This document shows positions 5,848 through 11,727 of a DNA stretch of 11,727 bases, piece by piece. Made by a program: the position numbers and the translations under genes. Position 1 is the stretch's first letter, and every line of letters starts with the position of its first letter. The notes below the pieces were generated by a model. It was given only the letters and a program-made list of their open reading frames with translations. It was not told where the DNA came from and made no database searches. Source of the stretch: Pseudomonadota bacterium (GTDB lineage Bacteria > Desulfobacterota > Desulfovibrionia > Desulfovibrionales > Desulfovibrionaceae). The stretch spans positions 1 to 11,727 of the forward strand of contig JAEZEM010000185.1 of assembly GCA_023417745.1 (NCBI GenBank), written 5' to 3'.

Positions 5848-7184
5848 GATTTTTGGCGATACAGCGCCGTCCCGTCAGCGGCGGTCAGATTGTAGAGGCA
5901 AAAGGGAATGAGCCGGCCATCGGGCACGGCCACGTGGATGCAGCAGCCGCGCGCCCGCTCCAGGTCCAGGGTCCAGGCGTCCATGAAGGCCATGGCCGTG
6001 ACGCTCAGTTTCGGCCGGCTGGCGGCGGCGGCCAGGAAACGGTCAAAGTCGTCGCGGATGGCGGCCGGCTCGGGCGCGGCCTTGGCCGGCCCCCACTGGC
6101 GGGCGACAAAGGCCATGGACTGACGCGCCCCCTCTTCCGCCAGGATGGGGGCCGTACCCGTGTCGCAGCAGCCCCCGCCGCCGGAAACGCCCAGCCGGCC
6201 GTCCGGGGCCACCACAAACGAGGCGGAAAAGGAGCACAGCGAATGCTCGCAGCACGGGGCATGGAAGTCGGCGGCGCGCAGTTCGCCGTTGGTTTGCTCC
6301 TCCAGGGCGGCCATGAGTTCGGGCAGGGTCAGGCGCGGGGCGCTGGCCCCGTCGCCGGGGTAGCGGCCCAAGCAGGCGGCCGGCTGAAAATGGACCCCGC
6401 GCACGCCCGGGGCCAGCGTCGCGGCCAGGCGCACAAGATCCCCGACCTCGGCCACGTTGACGCCCGGGACCAAGGTCGCCACCAGCACCACGCCAAGCCC
6501 GGCGGCGCAACACGCCTCCATGGCCGCGCGCTTCTCCCGGGCCAGGGGCCGGCCGCGAAGGACGCGATGGACCGCGTCGGAAACCCCGTCGCATTGGAGG
6601 AAAACCGAATCCAGGCCGGCCGCCGCCAGACGCGGGGCCAGGGCGGCGTCGGCGGCCAGGGCCAGGCCGTTGGTGTTGCACTGGACAAAGGGGAACCCGG
6701 CGGCCTTGGCCGCGGCCACGATGTCCGGCAGATCGGCCCGCACGGTCGGTTCGCCGCCCGACAGTTGCAGATTGGCCGGACCGGCCTTTTTGCGGGCCTG
6801 GACCAGCCGGGCCGCGATTTCGGCCAGGCTCGGATCAGGCGCAATGCCGCCGGCGTCGGCGAAGCAGACCGGGCAGCCGAGGTTGCAGCGGCCGGTCACT
6901 TCCAGGACCACGGTGCAGGTGCGCTGGTGGTGCTCCGGGCACAGGCCGCAGACGTAGGGGCAGCCCGGCCCCGGGGCCGCGCCGAGGGGTTCGGTGCCAG
7001 GCTTGGGGATTTTGGGCCGGTCCCAGCCCTGGGGGCCGGGCGGGCCGTGCCAGTAGCGCGTGCGAAAGGAGCCGTGCTCCGGGCAGGTCCGCACCAGCCA
7101 GCCGTCGTTACCGTCCTGTTCGCGATATGCCGGCAACCGGGCCAGACACACCGGACAAACGCTCTCGGTCGCCGTAGTAGTCAC
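5838..7184 (-). CDS. trsS: Radical SAM protein, TrsS-type, with N-terminal cysteine-rich module
   Basis: Radical S-adenosylmethionine enzyme of 448 aa. The [4Fe-4S] motif CNLGCPVC (CX3CX2C) is at residues 100-107, followed by LSGGEPTVR. Before it lie a zinc-ribbon-like pair (C10, C13 and C34) and GCPYVCGLCPEHHQRTC (74-90). This pre-motif is shared, from memory, with MJ0619-type pterin methylases and lipid-linking radical SAM enzymes. Further cysteines (PCCEHSLC, SGGGGCC, GCC) lie in the C-terminal half and could bind auxiliary clusters. The GTG at 7184 is preferred because GGAG lies 6 nt upstream; an in-frame GTG at 7196 would add four residues but has a poor Shine-Dalgarno. There is no in-frame TGA, although relatives are annotated as (seleno)proteins. 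Downstream it overlaps the ligase gene by 10 nt. The reaction is unknown. Confidence 0.88.
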   Translation of the reverse strand: MTTTATESVCPVCLARLPAYREQDGNDGWLVRTCPEHGSFRTRYWHGPPGPQGWDRPKIPKPGTEPLGAAPGPGCPYVCGLCPEHHQRTCTVVLEVTGRCNLGCPVCFADAGGIAPDPSLAEIAARLVQARKKAGPANLQLSGGEPTVRADLPDIVAAAKAAGFPFVQCNTNGLALAADAALAPRLAAAGLDSVFLQCDGVSDAVHRVLRGRPLAREKRAAMEACCAAGLGVVLVATLVPGVNVAEVGDLVRLAATLAPGVRGVHFQPAACLGRYPGDGASAPRLTLPELMAALEEQTNGELRAADFHAPCCEHSLCSFSASFVVAPDGRLGVSGGGGCCDTGTAPILAEEGARQSMAFVARQWGPAKAAPEPAAIRDDFDRFLAAAASRPKLSVTAMAFMDAWTLDLERARGCCIHVAVPDGRLIPFCLYNLTAADGTALYRQKSCA

Positions 7185-7262
7185 CTGTCTCTCCACTCCA
7201 GCCAGACGACGCTCTCCCGCCGCCCGCGCCAGCCCCCCGTTAAAAGTCTTTGGAAAGGGGGT

Positions 7263-7300
7263 TTGGGGGAAAACCTTTCTTCAGAAAGGATTTCCCCCAA
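7263..7300. repeat. Long intergenic hairpin, repeat-like, inside the MOP cluster
   Basis: The arms 7263-7272 and 7291-7300 (TTGGGGGAAA/TTTCCCCCAA) and 7274-7279/7284-7289 (CCTTTC/GAAAGG) pair exactly around a 4-nt loop, with one mismatch at 7273/7290. The sequence to the left (7238-7262) continues with TTTGGAAAGGGGG. The hairpin interrupts an otherwise tightly packed cluster in the 122-nt gap 7185-7306. No U-run follows on the coding strand. The composition resembles dispersed palindromes I recall from Desulfovibrio genomes; copy number cannot be seen from one window. Confidence 0.65.
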
Positions 7301-7306
7301 TCTTGC

Positions 7307-7750
7307 TCACTCCCGTCCTTCGGACGGGTCGATGCCGTAGGCCACGAGCAGTTCGAGCATCTTGTTCCAGGCATCGGCCATAAGCCCGCCGCAGCGGGTG
7401 GGATCGGGCTTGCCGTCGCTTAAGATGGCGGCGCAGGTCGTGGCTCCATAGTCGTCCTGGGCACGCTGGCTGAACCAGTCGACGAAATCGGACACCAGGG
7501 CGTCGCCTTGCTCGAAGGGCGTTTCCTCGTCGCGGCCCTTGCCGGTGTAGAGTCCCAGGGCCAGACAGCCGCCGGTCATGATGCCGCAGGCCCCGCCCGT
7601 GCCGCCCATGCCGTGGCACAGGCCCATGGCGGCCCGGACAAGTTCGGGGTTTTCCCGGCCCTGGGCAGCCAGGGCCAAAAGCACGAGAATCTGGCTGCAG
7701 CAGTAGCCCTTGTGGGCCAGGGGCAGGATTTCGAGCAGCGTGGGATTCAT
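7307..7750 (-). CDS. C_GCAxxG_C_C family protein (DVU_1555-type)
   Basis: Small cysteine-rich protein of 147 aa of the C_GCAxxG_C_C family, thought to be redox or metal related; no reaction is established. Conserved features are KGYCCSQ (14-20) with vicinal C17-C18, MGLCHGMGGTGGACGIMTGGC (42-62; C45, C55, C62) and the later C106 (TTC) and C120 (RCGG). No signal peptide or membrane span is evident, so it is probably cytoplasmic. The ATG at 7750 has a perfect AAGGAGG 7 nt upstream, inside the end of the methyltransferase gene, and starts 2 nt after that gene's TGA. The longer frame to 7777 would lack this site. It is followed by two hairpins (7312-7328 at its own 3' end and 7263-7300). Confidence 0.9.
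   Translation of the reverse strand: MNPTLLEILPLAHKGYCCSQILVLLALAAQGRENPELVRAAMGLCHGMGGTGGACGIMTGGCLALGLYTGKGRDEETPFEQGDALVSDFVDWFSQRAQDDYGATTCAAILSDGKPDPTRCGGLMADAWNKMLELLVAYGIDPSEGRE
7312..7328 (-). other. Hairpin at the 3' end of the C_GCAxxG_C_C gene
   Basis: On the minus strand CCCGTCC-GAA-GGACGGG forms a perfect 7-bp stem with a 3-nt loop, within the last codons (DPSEGR). It ends 2 nt before the stop codon and is followed by the larger hairpin at 7263-7300. Two hairpins in a row could protect the upstream mRNA from 3' exonucleases or act as a partial transcription stop. Confidence 0.45.
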
Positions 7751-7752
7751 GG

Positions 7753-8514
7753 TCACGCCTCCTTGCGGCAAATCCACAGGCCGTAGCCCAGACGCGGTTT
7801 TTCGCCGCCGCCCGCGCAGCCCGGCTCCCGGCCGGTCAGGACGGCCATGACCTCCCGGGCGGAACCGAGTTCGAGGACAAGACGGCAGGAAAGATCAATG
7901 AGATGGCGGGTGTGGTCCTCGAAGACCACCGAGGGCAGCCCATGCCGGGCCAGGCGTGCTTCGGCCAGCTCCCGAGGCATGGCTCCGGCGGCGCAGCCCG
8001 CGCCCGCGCCGCCGCTGCCGGGCGCGCCGGCTCGCAGGTAGAGGTCGGAGACGACCAGATAGCCGCCCGGGACGATGACCCGGGCGACCTCCTCCAGGCC
8101 GGCCTCGGGCCGGGCCAGGGCCGAGAGCACGCATTCGCAGAAAACGCCGTCAAAGGCGGCCGCGGCAAAGGGCAGCCGGCAGGCCTCGGCCCGAAGCGCC
8201 CGGCCCGGAACGCGGCTGGCCGCCTCGGCGGCCAGGACGGTCGAAATGTCGCAGCCAACGGCCCGGAAGCCGGCGGCGGCCAGGCGGGCCAGGGTCGCCC
8301 CGGCCCCGCAGCCGCAGTCGAGAAGCCTTGAGCCGGCGGCAAAGGGCAAAAGTTCCAGCGCCCGGTCGGTCAGCGTCAGCCCGCCCGGGCGGATGGCCCC
8401 GCCGGTGGCCCGTCGCACGTCGGCCCGCTCATAGGGCTTTTCCGCCGCCCGCCAGGGCAGGCGCAAGGGCAGCAAGGACTCCGGGCCGGGCCGGAAAGGC
8501 TCCGGGGCGGCCAT
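7753..8514 (-). CDS. trsM: Class I SAM-dependent methyltransferase (DVU_1556/TrsM-type)
   Basis: Cytoplasmic S-adenosylmethionine methyltransferase of 253 aa with a Rossmann-like class I fold. Motif I is LLDCGCGAG (64-72), the acidic residue at the end of strand 2 is D89 (VGCDIS), LPFAAAAFDGVF (114-125) and VPGGYLVVSDLYL (148-160) are motifs II-III. The core resembles UbiE/arsenite-methyltransferase-like enzymes. It is cysteine-rich for its size (10 Cys, including C67, C69, C126, C128 and C174), which fits handling a metal, sulfur or thiol substrate, but that is inference. The ATG at 8514 is chosen because GGAGG lies 7 nt upstream and it overlaps the previous stop in TGATG; the frame continuing to 8592 runs over the upstream gene. 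Substrate unknown; the gene travels with the radical SAM gene. Confidence 0.88.
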   Translation of the reverse strand: MAAPEPFRPGPESLLPLRLPWRAAEKPYERADVRRATGGAIRPGGLTLTDRALELLPFAAGSRLLDCGCGAGATLARLAAAGFRAVGCDISTVLAAEAASRVPGRALRAEACRLPFAAAAFDGVFCECVLSALARPEAGLEEVARVIVPGGYLVVSDLYLRAGAPGSGGAGAGCAAGAMPRELAEARLARHGLPSVVFEDHTRHLIDLSCRLVLELGSAREVMAVLTGREPGCAGGGEKPRLGYGLWICRKEA

Positions 8515-8729
8515 CACTTGTCCTCCAGCAACTGCTCCACCTCGAACATCTTGCCCACGGCCAGATGCTCGGGCACCAGCGACAGGCCGCACTTTTGGCA
8601 GGTCATGAGCGTGATGGTGAATCCGCCTTGCAGATAAGTGACGCCGACCGGCGCGGGGGTGAGCTTTTCGCCGCAGGCGGCGCAGCTCCAGTCGCCGGAC
8701 TCGGGCAGATAGGTCGGAGTGTCGTTCAT
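8514..8729 (-). CDS. Small two-CxxC zinc-ribbon/rubredoxin-like protein (DVU_1557-type)
   Basis: A 71-aa protein with two CxxCG knuckles, CAACG (C16, C19) and CQKCG (C44, C47), spaced about 25 residues apart as in rubredoxins and zinc ribbons. It could bind one iron for electron transfer or one zinc for structure; the sequence does not discriminate. As I recall, NCBI calls the family DVU_1557 redox protein. No signal peptide or membrane segment is present. Its ATG lies 5 nt after the stop of the 771-aa gene, with GGAGG 10 nt upstream inside that gene, and its TGA overlaps the methyltransferase ATG by one base. This placement between an electron-transfer protein and a methyltransferase suggests a small redox partner. 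Confidence 0.85.
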   Translation of the reverse strand: MNDTPTYLPESGDWSCAACGEKLTPAPVGVTYLQGGFTITLMTCQKCGLSLVPEHLAVGKMFEVEQLLEDK

Positions 8730-8734
8730 GGCGG

Positions 8735-11050
8735 CTAGGCCTCCTGCCGGTCCACGCCGGACACGTTCATGCGGTGGCTGTAGCCGGCGTGGATGTGGGC
8801 CACGCCGCCTTGCATCTCATAGAGCGCCCAGTAGCTGACGCGCGCGCCGGCCAACCCGGCCAGATGGCGGCCGGTGGCCGCGTCGGTGAACTTGCGGCCC
8901 GTGGCCTCGGCGTAGGCCACGACCCGGGCCAGGTCCGAGTCCAGCACGTGGCGGGCTTCCAGCACGGCCCGCACGGCCTCGGGGATGACGAGCCGCACGG
9001 CCGGCGGCGTCTCGGGCGGCAGGGGGTCGTTCCAGACGGTTTCCAGCACGGCCCGCTTGAGCCGGACCCGGGCTTCGTGACGATAGGAAAAGCCGGGGTC
9101 GGGCCGCGACGGATCAGCGGCTTGGCTCGGGAAAAGGAGATCGAGCAGATGGAAGGTGCGTTTGCCGGCTCCGGCCAGCCGGTCGCGGCACATGGAGCAG
9201 GTGGCCACGAAGTCGCGCGGGCTTTCGGCCACGCGCCGGGCCAGGGACGCGGCGGCCAGCTCCGGGTGGGCATTGGCCTGCAGGCCGCCAAAGCCGCAGC
9301 AGGAAGCCAGCTTACCCGAGGCGGGCAGCTCCTCCACGGCCAGGCCGATTTTGGCGAGAATTTCGCGTACGGCGGCCAATCCGGCGGCGTCGTGGCGACC
9401 GGTGCAGGCGTCGTGGATGGCCACCGGCCCGTCCGGAAGCGCGCCGGAGGCCCCGGGCAAGCCGGCCTCGTCCAGGAGCACCCGCCACAGGGAGACCACG
9501 GGAATGTCGGGAGCCATACGGGCGAAGGTGGCCTGGCAGGAGGAACAAGCGGCGATGACGCGCGGTTTGCCCAAGGCTTCCCAGTCCGCATGGAAGGCGG
9601 TCATGGCCGCCTCGGCCAGATCCTGCCGCCCGGCCCAGAAGGCCGGCGCGCCGCAGCAGGCCAGCCCCAGCCCCACGCCGCCAGGCAGGCCGGCCCGCAG
9701 GTGGGCGTAGACGGCCGGCACGGACGCGGCCGGATCGCCGCCGAGCTGGCAGCCCGGGAAAAAGAGGTGCGAGCAAGTGGCCTCGCCCGGCGCGGCCCGC
9801 ATCAGGCGGAAGGCGTCGGACAGGGAAAAGGCCATGTCCTCCAGGACGAACTCGTGGGCCCAAAGCGGCATCTTGCCGCGCGAAACCATGTCGCGCCGGG
9901 CCGAGAGGATGAGATCGGGCATGGAAAAGCCCGACGGGCATAGCTCCTCGCACTGGCCGCACAAGGTGCAGGAGTTGATCATCTGGTTGTACGACCGCGC
10001 GCCCTGGACAATGGAAAGATTATTATAGATCTGGCGGGCGTAGACGCGGGGATAGCCCTTGTAGCGGGCGAGGTAGGTGCAGGCCTTGACGCATTCCAGG
10101 CACTGGCAGTCCAGGCAGCGGGCGGCTTCGGCCTTGGCCTCGTCCGGGGTCATGCCAACGGCCGCATCGGCCGGGACCACGGCCGGCAGGGGAATGACGC
10201 CGGCGGTGTTGGTGAAAAGGCGCGTGGGACAGGCCCCTTCGCGCTCGCGGGAGGCGGTGACGGACACGCCGGCCAAGTGCCGGTCTAGGGACACGGCGGC
10301 CCGGCGGCCGTCGCCGGCCAGGAAAATTACGGAGAGCGGCTCTCCGGGCGCGGCGAAACCGCCGCAAAAAACGCCCTCGCGCCCCAGGGTCGGGGTCAGG
10401 GCCAGGGTCAGGGCGTCGGCGTCAGCCTTGGACAGTCCCAAGGCCGGGGCCGAGACGGCCTCAACGTAGACGCCGTCGTAGTCGGCGCAAAGCCTGTCGA
10501 GGAGCGCCGCATCCAGGGCATGGCCCGGACGAAACGTCACGTTCATGCGGCCCATGATCTCGATCTCGGCGGCCAGGGCGGCCGGCGGGAGGGTGTCCGG
10601 CGAAAGTTCGCGCAGATGCCCGCCCGGGGCGTCGCCCGGGAAATAGACGTCCACGGCGTAGCCTTTCTTGCCCAGGTCCCAGGCGACGGTCAGGGCGCTG
10701 ACGTCGCCGCCCATGACGGCGGCGCGTTTGCTCTTGCCGGGCATGGACAGGGGCTTGGCGGCCGGGCCGGTGGCATTAAGGACGGCGCGCTCCAGCGATC
10801 CCATGGCCAGGGCCGCGTCAATGGGCGCACGCACGCAATGGGTCTGGCAGGGATGGTCGCAGACGCGGCCAAGGACGGTCGGCAGAGGCAGGGTGCGGTC
10901 CAGGGTCTTGCGGGCCCCGGAGAAGTCGCCGGAACGGACCTGACCCATGAACTTGCGGACGTCGACGTGGAGGGGACAGGCGGCCTGGCAGGCGGGCTGC
11001 TCCTCCTGGATGCAACGGTACTCGATATCGCGCAGACCCTGCTGATCCAT
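8735..11050 (-). CDS. Multi-cluster iron-sulfur protein with decayed GltD-like module and two CCG domains (DVU_1558-type)
   Basis: A 771-aa cytoplasmic iron-sulfur protein. Residues 1-90 resemble the GltD N-terminal cluster domain (C13, C21, C25, C64, C68, C72). Residues 105-262 align with the FAD module of GltD-type oxidoreductases, but GxGxxG reads GGDVSA (114-119), the usual E after strand 2 is F137, the ATG motif is missing, GGD reads GGF (229-231) and the NAD(P)H domain is deleted. Residues 312-324 (CX2CXCX2CX3C) and 361-371 (CX2CX2CX3C) form a ferredoxin-type dicluster. Two HdrB-like CCG domains have complete ligand sets: C434, C465-C466, C502, C505 and C549, C584-C585, C618, C621. A 120-aa tail (652-771) has no motif I recognise. 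It is the first gene after mop, so the likely role is electron transfer with MOP, inferred from position. Annotation as a pyridine nucleotide-disulfide oxidoreductase would overstate the evidence. Confidence 0.92.
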   Translation of the reverse strand: MDQQGLRDIEYRCIQEEQPACQAACPLHVDVRKFMGQVRSGDFSGARKTLDRTLPLPTVLGRVCDHPCQTHCVRAPIDAALAMGSLERAVLNATGPAAKPLSMPGKSKRAAVMGGDVSALTVAWDLGKKGYAVDVYFPGDAPGGHLRELSPDTLPPAALAAEIEIMGRMNVTFRPGHALDAALLDRLCADYDGVYVEAVSAPALGLSKADADALTLALTPTLGREGVFCGGFAAPGEPLSVIFLAGDGRRAAVSLDRHLAGVSVTASREREGACPTRLFTNTAGVIPLPAVVPADAAVGMTPDEAKAEAARCLDCQCLECVKACTYLARYKGYPRVYARQIYNNLSIVQGARSYNQMINSCTLCGQCEELCPSGFSMPDLILSARRDMVSRGKMPLWAHEFVLEDMAFSLSDAFRLMRAAPGEATCSHLFFPGCQLGGDPAASVPAVYAHLRAGLPGGVGLGLACCGAPAFWAGRQDLAEAAMTAFHADWEALGKPRVIAACSSCQATFARMAPDIPVVSLWRVLLDEAGLPGASGALPDGPVAIHDACTGRHDAAGLAAVREILAKIGLAVEELPASGKLASCCGFGGLQANAHPELAAASLARRVAESPRDFVATCSMCRDRLAGAGKRTFHLLDLLFPSQAADPSRPDPGFSYRHEARVRLKRAVLETVWNDPLPPETPPAVRLVIPEAVRAVLEARHVLDSDLARVVAYAEATGRKFTDAATGRHLAGLAGARVSYWALYEMQGGVAHIHAGYSHRMNVSGVDRQEA

Positions 11051-11071
11051 GAAGACCTTCCCTGTTTGAAA

Positions 11072-11102
11072 GACGGGGCGAACGCCTGGCGTCCGCCCCG
11101 TC
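11072..11102 (-). terminator. Hairpin between mop and the 771-aa gene (partial terminator or mRNA stabiliser)
   Basis: On the minus strand GACGGGGCG pairs with CGCCCCGTC, then G with U, then ACGC with GCGT around a CAG loop. This is a continuous 14-bp stem with one G-U wobble. The same position is A-C on the plus strand, so the structure is better on the mop transcript. TTTC follows, and the Shine-Dalgarno of the next gene begins about 11 nt later. It lies 38 nt after the mop stop codon. Confidence 0.6.
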
Positions 11103-11140
11103 CGGTTACGACATTGCCTTAGAGGATGCTTGAAACGGTC

Positions 11141-11727
11141 TTACTTGCCAAGGGCCTTGAGGCCGGCCAGCACCTTCTCGGGGTAAGCCGGCAGGTGGCG
11201 GATGCGCACGCCGCAGGCGTTGTAGATGGCGTTGATGATGGCCGGGTGCGGGCCGCACAGGGGCACTTCACCGACGCCCGAGTTGCCGAACGGGCCGTGC
11301 TCGCGCGGGGACTCGACGTAGATCAGTTCCAGGGCGTCGGGGATGTCCTTGGCGTAGGGCACGCCGGCGCCGGCCAGGGAGGAGTGCTTCTTGATGTCCT
11401 CGAAGTCCTCGGTAAGGGCCAGGCCGATGCCCTGGGCCAAGCCGCCCCAGTTCTGGCCGTCGACGGTCTGACGGTTATTGATGGTGCCGATGTCTTCGAC
11501 CAGGACCATCTTGTCGACCGCGGTCTTGCCGGTGGCCAGTTCCACGGTCACTTCGGCCAGGAACAGGCCGTACATGTAGCAGCAGAACGGAGAACCCAAG
11601 CCGTTGGCGTCGCAATCCTTGGCCGGGGCGGTCCAGGTGCCGTTGTAGCGGGTCTTGAGGCCTTCCTTGACCATCTCGTCGTAGGTGCGGAAGGTGCCGT
11701 CGGCCTTCTTCATGGCGGCCACGAGCT
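11141..11727 (-). CDS. mop: Molybdenum aldehyde oxidoreductase (MOP), C-terminal part
   Basis: The last 194 residues of a xanthine oxidase-family aldehyde oxidoreductase of the D. gigas MOP type (about 907 aa), which oxidises aldehydes to carboxylic acids with molybdopterin cytosine dinucleotide and two [2Fe-2S] clusters. The visible part is the molybdenum-binding domain. GPFGNSGVGEVPL near the C-terminus holds the Glu that acts as general base in this family (E869 in D. gigas, from memory), followed by the closing RIRHLPAYPEKVLAGL. The frame is open through the right edge, so the start and the Fe-S domains lie outside. The GTG at 11722 is an internal valine, not a start. It heads the cluster in this window and ends in TAA 38 nt before a strong hairpin. 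Confidence 0.95.
   Translation of the reverse strand, partial: LVAAMKKADGTFRTYDEMVKEGLKTRYNGTWTAPAKDCDANGLGSPFCCYMYGLFLAEVTVELATGKTAVDKMVLVEDIGTINNRQTVDGQNWGGLAQGIGLALTEDFEDIKKHSSLAGAGVPYAKDIPDALELIYVESPREHGPFGNSGVGEVPLCGPHPAIINAIYNACGVRIRHLPAYPEKVLAGLKALGK

Noticed and set aside
5853..7340. Long plus-strand open frame (495 codons) opposite the radical SAM gene
   Set aside because: Antisense shadow: the minus-strand protein has clear radical SAM motifs and the plus-strand translation is low-complexity Gly/Arg/Ala/Gln. It also runs through the intergenic hairpin at 7263-7300.
5838..8514. Selenoprotein genes in the radical SAM/C_GCAxxG_C_C pair
   Set aside because: Both frames are open from the chosen starts to TAA or TGA stops with cysteine codons at the candidate positions, so no internal TGA needs recoding here.
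8515..8592. Extended N-terminus of the methyltransferase back to 8592
   Set aside because: It would overlap the two-CxxC protein out of frame for 26 codons; GGAGG 7 nt before the ATG at 8514 and the TGATG junction support the shorter form.
8774..9943. Plus-strand open frame (389 codons) opposite the 771-aa iron-sulfur gene
   Set aside because: The cysteine ligand patterns of the CCG and dicluster domains lie on the minus strand; the antisense translation has none.

Overview
The window is GC-rich and reads like the chromosome of a sulfate-reducing Desulfovibrionaceae bacterium (Desulfovibrio/Solidesulfovibrio type). The basis is the gene content: a D. gigas-type molybdenum aldehyde oxidoreductase (MOP), a trailing gene order I remember as D. 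vulgaris DVU1559 down to DVU1552, and intergenic G/C-run hairpins of a style I associate with this group. The genus is an inference. No mobile element, tRNA, rRNA or CRISPR array is visible.

Layout. Bases 1-377 hold no supported gene: an 18-bp perfect terminator hairpin (55-95), a second palindrome, and the glnA terminator (338-359). glnA (378-1715, minus) encodes a short GSI-alpha glutamine synthetase behind its own promoter region. Next is a two-gene minus-strand unit (1981-3019) for two half-size YeeE/YedE membrane proteins, probably one split thiosulfate/sulfur-compound transporter. A YbaK-type aminoacyl-tRNA deacylase (3142-3660, plus) diverges from that unit and converges on xdhC.

From 3764 to the right edge everything is one minus-strand cluster. 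In transcription order it encodes: the C-terminus of MOP (enters from the right edge); a 771-aa multi-cluster iron-sulfur protein with a decayed GltD-like flavin module and two HdrB-like CCG domains; a 71-aa two-CxxC protein; a class I SAM methyltransferase; a C_GCAxxG_C_C protein; a radical SAM protein; a truncated AMP-forming ligase; and XdhC. Most junctions are overlaps or gaps of a few bases, implying translational coupling. The exceptions are a strong hairpin between mop and the 771-aa gene, and a repeat-like double hairpin between the C_GCAxxG_C_C gene and the radical SAM gene.

How the genes may work together. MOP carries molybdopterin cytosine dinucleotide and two [2Fe-2S] clusters. 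XdhC is the family that binds, sulfurates and inserts the molybdenum cofactor into such enzymes. The other six proteins have no assigned chemistry known to me, but they are locked into the same transcription unit, so they most plausibly mature MOP or a cofactor and carry electrons from it. The clearest oddities are the 771-aa protein, which has lost the flavin-binding residues and the NAD(P)H domain while keeping full sets of Fe-S ligands; the ligase that stops at the hinge before its C-terminal domain; and the radical SAM protein whose N-terminal cysteine motif resembles pterin methylases of the MJ0619 type.
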